Assembly: GCF_015910535.1 (NCBI RefSeq)
Contig: NZ_JACBJG010000001.1
Coordinates: 248,001 to 312,000, forward strand
Direction: 5' to 3'
DNA: 64,000 nt
Source of the DNA: Saccharomonospora sp. NB11
GTDB lineage: Bacteria; Actinomycetota; Actinomycetes; Mycobacteriales; Pseudonocardiaceae
Under the pieces are notes generated by a model. The model did not search any database. It worked only from the letters and a program-made list of their open reading frames with translations, and was not told the origin of the DNA. This document shows positions 26,643 through 33,797 of this stretch, one piece after another; position 1 is the stretch's first letter, and each line of letters begins with the position of its first letter. The translations under genes and the position numbers were made by a program.

Positions 26643-26782
26643 TCGTCGCCACGCTTTACCCTCGCCAATCAACGTCAAATGACGACACTCATCGCCCGAA
26701 GTTGGTAACACTGCTCTGCCTGTTCGAGCAGGTCACAGCCGATGTTGAGCCCCATCGACAGATGACGAGAGACGCGCCGCCA

Positions 26783-26822
26783 TAAAGCGGGTGTCGGAGG
26801 TTCGAATCCTCCCGGGGGCGCA
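26783..26822 (+). repeat. Attachment core attR, right copy of 40-bp direct repeat (tRNA-Arg 3' fragment)
   Basis: Identical to 24147-24186 over 40 bases: half the anticodon loop, the 3' anticodon stem, variable loop, T arm and 3' acceptor strand. The 5' half of a tRNA is absent upstream, so it is not a functional second tRNA. Confidence 0.92.
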
Positions 26823-26827
26823 TCTCC

Positions 26828-26848
26828 TCTGGCCACGCATTGGCCAGA
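26828..26848 (+). terminator. Former tRNA-Arg 3' flanking hairpin
   Basis: TCTGGCCA, a 5-nt loop and TGGCCAGA form a perfect 8-bp stem just past attR. By position this is the original chromosomal tRNA-Arg terminator, displaced 2.6 kb by the insertion. About 270 bp without a recognisable gene follow before the cytidine deaminase gene. Confidence 0.6.
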
Positions 26849-27121
26849 ACTTCATGTCGCGACTTTCCACTTTCGAATCTTGATAGTGGCCCTCCCCGCG
26901 TGACCGAGCAGCCGCGGGGCCCAGTCCGGCACCGACCGCCCGAGCGCTTCTCCGCTGCGGGGCCGATGCACTCCCGGCCGACGACCGACGCCTCCCACAG
27001 GGCCCCAGGGTCGGCTTCCTCCAGCGACGTACCCGACCTCCAACGGACGAACCCAACATCGCCCGAGCACACCCACGGCGTGGCGCGAGGTGACACGCCC
27101 GGAAGGCTTACGCCGCCGTAA

Positions 27122-27556
27122 TCAGTCCGCGTGCGCCTCAGGTGGCGGCCAGGTGTCGCCTTCGACGAAGTGCTTCGCCCAGTAATGCGGGTTCAGCTCC
27201 GCCAGCGTGCGCACGCTCCACCCGTTCGGCGCAGTGGGGTCCTCGACACCGACCTGCACGTGTGGCCCCCACAGGGCGAGGCGTTCCTGGCAGATGCCGC
27301 ACGGGGCGAGCACCGTGATCGCGCCGTCGTTGCCCCAGCTACTCACGAACACCGACGCCGTGATGGCCACGCCCAGCGTGTACGCCTGGCAGATCGCGCC
27401 CGTCTCCGCACACAGTGACGCCGCCGCGTTGAGGTTGTCGAGCGCCACGCTGGTGAGGATTCGACCGTCCTCCAGGTAGACCGCTGCGGCTTCGGTGCGG
27501 TCGCGGCGACGCATCTGCTCGACCGCCGCGTCCACGAGTCGTTGATCGAGCTTCAC
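27122..27556 (-). CDS. cdd: Cytidine deaminase-family protein
   Basis: A 144-residue protein with both zinc motifs of the small tetrameric class: LCAETGA (Cys ligand and catalytic Glu) and PCGICQE (two Cys ligands). It should hydrolytically deaminate cytidine or deoxycytidine to uridine forms. The arrangement also fits the related blasticidin-S deaminase subgroup, so the substrate is not certain. GTG 27556 lies 6 nt after a minus-strand -10 hexamer TAGGTT (27563-27568), indicating a leaderless transcript. It is the first chromosomal gene beyond the integrated element. Confidence 0.85.
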   Translation of the reverse strand: MKLDQRLVDAAVEQMRRRDRTEAAAVYLEDGRILTSVALDNLNAAASLCAETGAICQAYTLGVAITASVFVSSWGNDGAITVLAPCGICQERLALWGPHVQVGVEDPTAPNGWSVRTLAELNPHYWAKHFVEGDTWPPPEAHAD

Positions 27557-27608
27557 GCCGTCAACCTACCGACTTCCATCGCGCCGCCCGACGGATTTTC
27601 ACCTCCGG

Positions 27609-27995
27609 TCAGCCGTGTGCGGCGATCTGGATGAGGTTGCCGCACGTGTCGTCGAAGACGGCGGTGGTCACGCCACCCATCCGCAACGGCGCTTGCGTGA
27701 AACGCACGCCCTGCGCGGTGAGCCGCTCGACCTCCTCCTCCACGTTCGACACGGCGAACGAGGCGGCCGGGATGCCGTCGGCCACGAGTGCGTCCTTGTA
27801 CGGCCGCACCGCGGGATGACCGTCCGGTTCCAGCAACAGCTCCGTGCCGTCCGGTTCCTCCGGCGACACGACCGTCAACCAACGGGCGTCGCCGAGCGGC
27901 ATGTCGTGCTTCGTCACGAAGCCCAACGTCTGGGTGTAGAAGCGGTGCGCCTTCTCCTGATCGTCCACGAAGACGCTGGTGATGTTGATTCTCAC
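27609..27995 (-). CDS. Glyoxalase/bleomycin-resistance (VOC) family protein
   Basis: A 128-residue single VOC unit of paired beta-alpha-beta-beta-beta modules: INITSVFVDDQEKAHRFYTQTLGF and, in the second half, PLRMGGVTTAVFDDTCGNLIQI. The closing FDDTCGNLIQI is typical of VOC proteins encoded beside ArsR/SdpR-like repressors. Substrate unknown. The GTG at 27995 overlaps the ArsR stop codon (GTGA), fixing the start and implying coupled translation. Confidence 0.87.
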   Translation of the reverse strand: MRINITSVFVDDQEKAHRFYTQTLGFVTKHDMPLGDARWLTVVSPEEPDGTELLLEPDGHPAVRPYKDALVADGIPAASFAVSNVEEEVERLTAQGVRFTQAPLRMGGVTTAVFDDTCGNLIQIAAHG

Positions 27996-28294
27996 GGTGT
28001 CGTCCTTCCGCCGTCCGCCACCGGCCAGCGGTCGGTGATGGCTCGCAGTGGTGTCGTGTCGAGCCAGTGGAACTTGCTGCGCCCCTCCTTGCGCGTGGTG
28101 ATCAGACCCGCTTCCTCCAGGATGGCGAGATGTTGGGAAATCGCCTGTCGCGACGAAGTCAGGCCGTGTTTGCTGGTGAGCCGCGCGCACAGTTCGAACA
28201 GGGTCTGGCCGTCACGCTCCGTCAACTCGTCGAGCACCGCCCGACGAGTCGGATCGGCGAGCGCCTTGAACACGTCACTCACCACACCCACCAT
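27992..28294 (-). CDS. ArsR/SdpR-family transcriptional repressor
   Basis: A 100-residue winged-helix protein: VFKALADPTRRAVLDELTERDGQTLFELCARL, recognition helix SRQAISQHLAILEEAGLITTRKEGR and a short tail. It lacks the paired Cys of metal-sensing ArsR proteins, matching the SdpR-like group. The ATG at 28294 abuts a perfect 8+8-bp palindrome that is probably its own operator, so it should autoregulate itself and the coupled VOC gene. Confidence 0.88.
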   Translation of the reverse strand: MVGVVSDVFKALADPTRRAVLDELTERDGQTLFELCARLTSKHGLTSSRQAISQHLAILEEAGLITTRKEGRSKFHWLDTTPLRAITDRWPVADGGRTTP

Positions 28295-28314
28295 AGGCAA
28301 GTATTCACTTGCCT
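28295..28314. promoter_or_regulatory. Palindromic operator of the ArsR-VOC operon
   Basis: AGGCAAGT-ATTC-ACTTGCCT has perfect 8-bp arms and a 4-bp centre. It begins at the base before the ATG and covers the place where a -10 element would lie, so bound repressor would block polymerase directly. Confidence 0.75.
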
Positions 28315-28501
28315 GTCGAGGCTCCCGATGCTGCGCGACGCCGTGTGATCGCACGCGCCACTGCGTCGCTTTCGCGATGACGCTCGCCGCGATCGGCCGT
28401 CACGGCTGCCGGAACGGAAGCAGGTCTCCGGTCCCGCGGCGACGGCACCGCTGACGCGCTCGGGACGCGCATCGTCGGCCCCCACTCGTAGCGTGGTGGG
28501 C

Positions 28502-29212
28502 ATGGACCTCGTTCTCGTTCCCGGGTTCTGGTTGGACGGCGCGTCGTGGGGTGACGTCGCCGAGCTGCTCGGACGCGCCGGGCATCGTGTGCACGCCGTC
28601 ACGCTGCCGGGGCTCGAATCCCTCGACGCCGATCGCCGGGGCATCACGTTGCAGGACCACGTCGATGCCGTCGTCGACGTCGTGGACCGCTGCACCGGCG
28701 ACGTCGTGCTGGTCGGGCACTCGGGAGGCGGCGCCATCACGTACGCGGTCGCCGACGCCCGGCCCGACCGCGTGGCACGGGTCGTCTACGTCGACTCGGC
28801 TCCGCTTCCCGCAGGACGCCCCATCAACGACGACCTCCCGGTCGTCGACGGCGAGATTCCGCTGCCGGACTGGTCGTACTTCACCGACGCCGACCTGCGT
28901 GACCTCGACGAGCCGTTGCGGCAGGCGTTCCGCGCCCGGGCGCTCCCCGAGCCCGCGCGCGTCGCCTACGACGGACTCGTACTGCACGACGAACGGCGTC
29001 ACGACGTGCCCGCCACGGTCGTGTGCTGCGAGTTCTCCAGCGAGTTGCTACGCGGGTGGCTGGCGGAGGGGCATCCGATGGTCGCGGAACTCGCCGAGGT
29101 CAGGGACGTCGAACTCGTCGACCTGCCCACCGGACACTGGCCGCAGTTCACGAAGCCGACGCAGCTCGCGGACGTCGTGCTCCGCGCCGTGGAAGCGCAC
29201 CGTGTGCCCTGA
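28502..29212 (+). CDS. Alpha/beta hydrolase
   Basis: A 236-residue esterase-like protein: oxyanion loop LVPGFWLDGASW, nucleophile elbow GHSGGGAI, and the late His in TGHWPQFTKP. The acid residue is not clear. It has no signal peptide, so it is cytoplasmic. ATG 28502 is chosen since a -10 hexamer TAGCGT (28489-28494) ends 7 nt upstream. The substrate cannot be told. A DinB-fold gene follows 31 bp downstream with its own possible promoter. Confidence 0.85.
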   Translation: MDLVLVPGFWLDGASWGDVAELLGRAGHRVHAVTLPGLESLDADRRGITLQDHVDAVVDVVDRCTGDVVLVGHSGGGAITYAVADARPDRVARVVYVDSAPLPAGRPINDDLPVVDGEIPLPDWSYFTDADLRDLDEPLRQAFRARALPEPARVAYDGLVLHDERRHDVPATVVCCEFSSELLRGWLAEGHPMVAELAEVRDVELVDLPTGHWPQFTKPTQLADVVLRAVEAHRVP

Positions 29213-29243
29213 GACTGTCCGACCCGGGTGGCAGCATCGGCCC

Positions 29244-29750
29244 ATGCCGGACCACTCCCCGCACGACCGCCCCATGCCACCCCTCGCCGCCGACGAACGC
29301 ACGATGGCGGAAGGGTGGCTCGACTTCTACCGCGCCACACTGGCGCTCAAGTGTGCCGAGCTGTCGACCGAGCAGCTTCGGACCGCCTCGGTACCGCCGT
29401 CGTCGCTGACGTTACTGGGACTGGTGCAGCACATGACCGACGTGGAGCGCCACTGGTTCCGCCAGGTTCTCCACGGCGAGGATCTGCCGCGTGTCTACGG
29501 CAGTCACGACGGCGCCTTCGACGTCGCCGCCGACGTGTCGCCGGCCGAGGCGCTGGCCGCGTGGGAGGACGAGGTCGCCGTCGCGCGGAGGAACTGCCGG
29601 GCGCACTCGCTCGACGAGCTCCGACCGTTTCCCCACGGCGGCGAGGTGTCGCTGCGGTGGATCTACACTCACATGGTCGGTGAGTACGCCCGCCACTGTG
29701 GACACGCCGATTTGATCCGGGAACGCATCGACGGCATCACCGGGGTGTGA
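29244..29750 (+). CDS. DinB/DUF664-family protein
   Basis: A 168-residue four-helix DinB-fold protein with the DUF664 pattern: LTLLGLVQHMTDVERHWFR, then WIYTHMVGEYARHCGHADLIRERIDG. The metal-binding His triad appears to be present (QHM, THM and RHCGH). Actinobacterial relatives include thiol-dependent enzymes using mycothiol, but many are uncharacterised; no specific reaction can be assigned. ATG 29244 is 6 nt after a CAGCAT hexamer. It converges on the membrane-protein operon with 10 bp between stops. Confidence 0.85.
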   Translation: MPDHSPHDRPMPPLAADERTMAEGWLDFYRATLALKCAELSTEQLRTASVPPSSLTLLGLVQHMTDVERHWFRQVLHGEDLPRVYGSHDGAFDVAADVSPAEALAAWEDEVAVARRNCRAHSLDELRPFPHGGEVSLRWIYTHMVGEYARHCGHADLIRERIDGITGV

Positions 29751-29760
29751 CAGGCCGCGC

Positions 29761-30678
29761 TCAGCGCGTCGCCATGCTCTCCAGTTCCCGGCAGCGTCGG
29801 CTCAACGCCTCGATCTTCGCGGTGAGCTGTTCCGCCTCCCGTTCGTCGAGGTCGGAACGGACGGCCTGCTCGCCCAGCCGCGTGTACTGCGACACGACCG
29901 ACCGGTAGTGCTGCCGGAACTTCCGTCGCCGCGCCGCCGTCGACACGTCGTCGTGGAGCCGGTCGAGGTCGATGATCTGTTGCGCGAGGTGCGCCGCCGC
30001 GGCACTCAACCGCGATCGGGCGTCGCCGGCCGCCTCGCGCTGCGCGGCCCGACGCGCGGCCACCCGGCCCACCCGGCGGGCACCGACGTACGCGACGGCC
30101 GTGCCGACCACCACGGCGAGCAGGGTCGCCGCGGCGACGACGTACCGTCCGATCGGTGCGTCGATCTGCCGGGAACCGTCAGGCTGATGACCGCTGCCGA
30201 CCAGCAGGTCGTAATTCACGACCACGACCTTCAACGCCTCCAGCGGCCGGTCCACGAACTGGTCGACCCCATTGGCGATCATGGACTCCACGACGACGCT
30301 CTTGCCGAAGTTCTCCTCGTACGCGCCGGGGAAATGACTACAGGCCCAGGTTCCGTACTCGTCGTCGCGCTGGCTGAGCACCAGCATCAGTGTGTTCGCC
30401 GCGGCGTTCCAGTGGCCTTCGCACCGCTCGTCGAGGGCGTCGCGGTCGGCTCCCGGTTCGAGCATGATCACGACGAGCTTGCGATCGCCGATGATGCGCT
30501 CGGCCGCCTCGCGGTCCACGTCCACCTCGGGCGCGGCGTAGAAGGAGGACGTGCGGACGTGGCTTTCGACCTCGTCGTCGAAGAAGCCGCCCGTCCACGC
30601 CGACCAGCCCAGAACACCGAGACACAGCAGCGCGATCAGCAGGATCGGCCGCTTCGCGACAGGGATGCGTCGGGTCAT
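29761..30678 (-). CDS. Membrane protein of unknown function (third gene of operon)
   Basis: A 305-residue protein: one membrane span near residues 11-29 (PILLIALLCLGVLGWSAW), an extracytoplasmic domain of about 150 residues, a second span (YVVAAATLLAVVVGTAVAYV) and a ~100-residue basic helical tail likely to form a coiled coil. The outer domain alternates strands and helices (KLVVIMLEPGADRDALDERC; LKVVVVNYDLLVGSG) with Cys in DERCEGHW and TWACSHF. I recognise no family. The ATG overlaps the previous stop (ATGA). Its layout parallels the upstream gene product, suggesting a shared complex. Confidence 0.75.
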   Translation of the reverse strand: MTRRIPVAKRPILLIALLCLGVLGWSAWTGGFFDDEVESHVRTSSFYAAPEVDVDREAAERIIGDRKLVVIMLEPGADRDALDERCEGHWNAAANTLMLVLSQRDDEYGTWACSHFPGAYEENFGKSVVVESMIANGVDQFVDRPLEALKVVVVNYDLLVGSGHQPDGSRQIDAPIGRYVVAAATLLAVVVGTAVAYVGARRVGRVAARRAAQREAAGDARSRLSAAAAHLAQQIIDLDRLHDDVSTAARRRKFRQHYRSVVSQYTRLGEQAVRSDLDEREAEQLTAKIEALSRRCRELESMATR

Positions 30679-32036
30679 GCGATCCTGCTCCGCAAGTAGA
30701 CGTCGGGGGCGTAGTCGGGGCGGCCGAGCGAGTCGGCGACGGAGGCGAGTTCGCGCTCGGCATCGTCCAGAAGGGACTGGACGTGCGACTCGCCCAGATT
30801 GCTGTCCTCGGCTTCCCTGGCCGAGGACAGGGTCGCGATGGCCCGCACCAGTGCCGGGTCGGTGTCGCGGCCCGACAGTCCGGAGACCTCGATCGACAAC
30901 GCGGTGAGCCCGGCCAGTCGAGCCGAGGGACTCTTCGGGCGGGTGGCGTCGCCGAGAACGGGTCGCAGCGACGTGGTCACGAACGCCGCCACGCACAGCA
31001 GGAACACCAACGGCAGTGCCAGCAACGCGGTCGGCATCGGGTCGAACGGCTCCGGTGGCGTCGGCCTGCCGAACACGCCCGAGAACCGCAAATCGCCCAC
31101 GCGGTTCAGGTAGGCGTACAGGATGTTGTCCTGCGGGTAGTCGTACCGGCTGAGCCTGCTGCCGAACTGCGCGTAGAAACTCGTCGCCGCCACCTCGGCG
31201 AACTCGTCGCGGTGCGGGCCGTCGTACTCGACCCACGACCCGTACACGACGACGATCGGGGTGTCGGGGAAGACCTCGGCGAGCGCGGGGCCGTACCGGG
31301 CGACGGGCTCACCGCGCGGCTGCTGCGGCAGCGCGACCACCAGGAGGTCCTGGTCGGGGAACGCGCCGCGGGCGGAGTCTTCCGGCACCTCGCCGAGCGT
31401 GGCTCCCTCCGCGACGTGGACACCGGTGTCGCGCAGGTCGGCGACCACCGTGGCCAGCTCGGACTCGGTGGGCTCCCGCCACGCGAAGTCGCTCTCCACC
31501 TGCTCTCTCGGCACTTCGCGCAGGGCCTGGACCAATGTGACCAGCTCGCTCGTCACGTCGCCGATCGCGAACTGGTCGCGCCAGTCCGACAGCTCGTCGC
31601 CGACCACCTCGAACCCGCCGCCGGACACCCGGGTTCCCTGCACGACGATGTCGGCGTTCTCCACGTCGTTGACCCGGTCGCGCTCGGCCTCGTCCAGACC
31701 GGGCGGGACCACGAGCAGCCGGTATCCGGCGTCGCCGATCGCCTCCCGCACCCGATCCTCGTCCCAGACGGCGATCGAGCCCGGCAACCGCACCACGGGT
31801 CGTTCGTCGAGCAGCGCGGTCATCTCCTCGACCGAAGGGACACCGTGGTCGCTGAGTTCCCCGGCGCTGCCCTCGGCCAACTTCGTCGTCGACGTGTTGG
31901 CGTAGCTGGCGTCGGGCCGGTCGGGTTGGGCCTCGACGAACACGACGAGCGCGACGGCGGCGAGCACGAGCGCGCCCCAGCGGCTCAACGTCCGTCGGTG
32001 TGCCGTGGCCTCGGCTCGGGTGTGGTGGTCAGACAT
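30675..32036 (-). CDS. Membrane protein of unknown function with large outer domain (second gene of operon)
   Basis: A 453-residue protein: span near residues 19-36 (WGALVLAAVALVVFVEAQ), about 310 extracytoplasmic residues, a second span (ALLALPLVFLLCVAAFVTTS) and a ~100-residue helical cytoplasmic tail. The outer part looks like two alpha/beta units (YRLLVVPPGLDEAERDRV; then PDTPIVVVYGSWVEY), loosely like TPM-type and Rv1476-like domains, though I cannot confirm this. ATG 32036 overlaps the small upstream gene by 8 bp, and its stop overlaps the downstream ATG, so all three are translationally linked. Confidence 0.75.
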   Translation of the reverse strand: MSDHHTRAEATAHRRTLSRWGALVLAAVALVVFVEAQPDRPDASYANTSTTKLAEGSAGELSDHGVPSVEEMTALLDERPVVRLPGSIAVWDEDRVREAIGDAGYRLLVVPPGLDEAERDRVNDVENADIVVQGTRVSGGGFEVVGDELSDWRDQFAIGDVTSELVTLVQALREVPREQVESDFAWREPTESELATVVADLRDTGVHVAEGATLGEVPEDSARGAFPDQDLLVVALPQQPRGEPVARYGPALAEVFPDTPIVVVYGSWVEYDGPHRDEFAEVAATSFYAQFGSRLSRYDYPQDNILYAYLNRVGDLRFSGVFGRPTPPEPFDPMPTALLALPLVFLLCVAAFVTTSLRPVLGDATRPKSPSARLAGLTALSIEVSGLSGRDTDPALVRAIATLSSAREAEDSNLGESHVQSLLDDAERELASVADSLGRPDYAPDVYLRSRIA

Positions 32037-32340
32037 CGGCGGCCTCCCGCCACAGTCGGTCGGCCTCCGTGGCACAGTCCGCCGCCGCGCGCGCTGCAGC
32101 GCTGCCGCCACCGTCGGCCGCCAGGTGCCGGGCGCGGGCGAGCAGCCGTTCGGCCTCCGGCACGGCGGCCGAAGTGGCGTCGCGACTCACTTCCGCACGG
32201 GTGATCGCCGCCCGCGCAGTCGACCACTCCACCGCCGCGGCCCGTCGACGAGCCCGCCGACGAGGTACGTAGGCGGCGGCGAAGCCTGCGCAGAGCAGAG
32301 CGGCACCACCGAGGGACCAGACCCACCACGTCCAGGACAT
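32029..32340 (-). CDS. Small membrane protein with helical tail (first gene of operon)
   Basis: A 103-residue protein with a Trp-rich N-terminal span (SWTWWVWSLGGAALLCAGFA), a very basic stop-transfer stretch (PRRRARRRAAA) and an Ala-rich helical cytoplasmic domain with two regular helices. No family is recognised. It heads the three-gene operon and overlaps the next gene by 8 bp. It could be a small partner that docks the long helical tails of the other two proteins (inference). Confidence 0.7.
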   Translation of the reverse strand: MSWTWWVWSLGGAALLCAGFAAAYVPRRRARRRAAAVEWSTARAAITRAEVSRDATSAAVPEAERLLARARHLAADGGGSAAARAAADCATEADRLWREAADV

Positions 32341-32484
32341 GCACCGATCGCTTTCTCTCTCGAGGCGAAGTGCCGTCGCTCTCACAACCTCCGAACGGAC
32401 CCGAACTCGCCGGAAACGCCGTCGATCACGCCGTATCCTTCCCGACACCGCCCCGCGGAGGGAAGGCCACTTCGACGAACCGAG

Positions 32485-33066
32485 TCAGCGTTTGTCGTAG
32501 GTGAGCACGGCGACGCCGCTGCGGTAGTGCCGGACGTCGGTGAGGTCGTAGCGCTCCGGCCGGAAACTCGCGCCGTGGAACAACGGGATGCCGTCGCCCG
32601 CGACGATCGGCTGCAACTTGACGATCAGCCGGTCGATCTCGTCGCGCAGCGTGGTGGCGAGCCTGCCGCCGCCGCACAACCAGATGTCCATCCCCTCCTG
32701 CTGCTTGAGCGCGCGCACCGTGGCGACCGGGTCGGTACGCACCAGTTCGACCGTCGGGTCCGGACTCTCCGTCATCGTCGTGGAGAACACGATGCTGCGC
32801 AGATGCCGGTAGGCGTTGGTGATGCCGTGTCGCAACCCGATCTCGTAGGACCCTCTCCCCTGCAACACGGTGTCGAAATGCCGATTGGGCACGTCCTCCA
32901 GGCCGAGCATCGAGCGCACGTGCGTGGGGTGCATGTCGGGGAACTCCCGACGCAACGGCTCGGCGTGGTCTCCCTCCAGCACGAACCACGGCGACGGGTC
33001 GTCGTTGGCAGGGCCGGCGATATAGCCGTCGATCGTCTGGGCCACGAGGTAGGTCAGTTTTCGCAT
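32485..33066 (-). CDS. RibD C-terminal/dihydrofolate reductase-like protein
   Basis: A 193-residue DHFR-fold protein of the RibD_C group: KLTYLVAQTIDGYIAGP at the start, LQGRGSYEIG, the central VRALKQQEGMDIWLCGGGRLATTL (nucleotide-binding GGG) and IVAGDGIPLF. Relatives reduce pyrimidine or pterin-like substrates with NADPH, but most stand-alone actinobacterial copies are uncharacterised. ATG 33066 is preceded by GGGAGG. It is divergent from a TetR-type gene across 90 bp containing palindromes, so the TetR probably controls it. Confidence 0.85.
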   Translation of the reverse strand: MRKLTYLVAQTIDGYIAGPANDDPSPWFVLEGDHAEPLRREFPDMHPTHVRSMLGLEDVPNRHFDTVLQGRGSYEIGLRHGITNAYRHLRSIVFSTTMTESPDPTVELVRTDPVATVRALKQQEGMDIWLCGGGRLATTLRDEIDRLIVKLQPIVAGDGIPLFHGASFRPERYDLTDVRHYRSGVAVLTYDKR

Positions 33067-33096
33067 GGGCGCCTCCCGCCACTTGAACCACTCCAG

Positions 33097-33122
33097 TTGA
33101 AGTACTTCGAGCGTAGTACTAT
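33097..33122. promoter_or_regulatory. Candidate TetR operator between RibD-like gene and tetR
   Basis: The perfect palindrome GAAGTACTTC (33099-33108) is followed by a second AGTACT (33115-33120), centre to centre 14 bp. TACTAT at 33117-33122 is a plausible -10 for the TetR gene, so the operator overlaps its promoter. Confidence 0.6.
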
Positions 33123-33156
33123 GGACACAGTGGTTGTCAAGACGGAGAGGTGTTCG

Positions 33157-33720
33157 ATGGTCACCAACCCACAACGCCGCACCGCCCTCGTCGACGCGGC
33201 GATCGAGGTGCTCGCCCGGGACGGCGCTCGCGGCCTGACCTTCCGCGCGGTCGACACCGAGGCGGGCGTGCCGAAGGGAACCGCGTCCAACTACTTCGCC
33301 AACCGCGACGACCTGCTGCAACAGGCAGCCGAGCGCATCCACCACCGGGTGGCCGTCGGCCCCGCCGATGCCACCGAGACCGAGCCGAAGGCGATGCTCA
33401 CCCAGTTCATGCGGGTGCTGCTGCACCGCATCGCCGACGACCGCGCGGGCTGGCTCGCCCTGCTCGAACTCCGACTCGAAGCCACCCGACGGCCGGACCT
33501 GCGCACGACACTGACCACGACACTGAAGGAGAACCTGCGGCTCAACGTCGAAGGACGTCGTCAAGGCGGCCTGCCCGGCGACGACCTCACGACGGTGTTG
33601 CTGTACTACGCGATGAGCGGACTGATCCTGGAACACCTCACGCTGCCCGACGTCCTCGACGACGTCGACCTCGACGCGTTGGTGGCCGACTTCGTGGCGC
33701 GGGCGCTGCCCGCCGAGTGA
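33157..33720 (+). CDS. TetR-family transcriptional regulator
   Basis: A 187-residue regulator with an N-terminal HTH (LVDAAIEVLARDGARGLTFRAVDTEAGVPKGTASNYFANRDDLL) and an all-helical ligand domain (LLELRLEATRRPDL, a pattern common in TetR_C groups). ATG 33157 has GAGAGG upstream; ATG 33121 is an in-frame alternative that would overlap the putative -10. It likely represses itself and the divergent reductase gene. Confidence 0.88.
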   Translation: MVTNPQRRTALVDAAIEVLARDGARGLTFRAVDTEAGVPKGTASNYFANRDDLLQQAAERIHHRVAVGPADATETEPKAMLTQFMRVLLHRIADDRAGWLALLELRLEATRRPDLRTTLTTTLKENLRLNVEGRRQGGLPGDDLTTVLLYYAMSGLILEHLTLPDVLDDVDLDALVADFVARALPAE

Positions 33721-33740
33721 GCGGCGGAGAGAACACAAAG

Positions 33741-33778
33741 GACGGCCGCCTCGGGAACGGTGTCCCGAGGCGGCCGTC
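33741..33778. terminator. Bidirectional terminator hairpin (tetR / secreted hydrolase)
   Basis: GACGGCCGCCTCGGGA and TCCCGAGGCGGCCGTC form a perfect 16-bp stem around a 6-nt loop, between two convergent genes. An A-rich stretch precedes it, which becomes T-rich for minus-strand transcripts. Confidence 0.8.
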
Positions 33779-33797
33779 GAGGTGTGAGCGTCGTTGC

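Larger units (their letters stand above)
24147..26822. mobile_element. Small decayed integrative element in tRNA-Arg(CCT)
   Basis: The element spans about 2.68 kb between perfect 40-bp direct repeats of the tRNA 3' part. Contents in order: a tyrosine integrase missing its N-terminal domain, a 5'-truncated sugar-nucleotide epimerase in the opposite direction, a tandem 20-bp repeat with a GC hairpin, an imperfect 56-bp inverted repeat, and one intact-looking small unknown gene. There are no replication, transfer or excisionase genes. Most likely it is the remnant of a larger integrative element that suffered an internal deletion and can no longer excise on its own. Confidence 0.85.

Noticed and set aside
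26783-26822. Second tRNA-Arg gene
   Set aside because: Only the 3' half of the tRNA is present; the sequence upstream cannot form the acceptor or D arm. It is the attR copy of the repeat.
32005-33156. N-terminal extension of the TetR protein (571-residue frame)
   Set aside because: The extension is antisense to the membrane operon and reductase gene; the TetR HTH begins just after the ATG at 33157, which has its own ribosome site.
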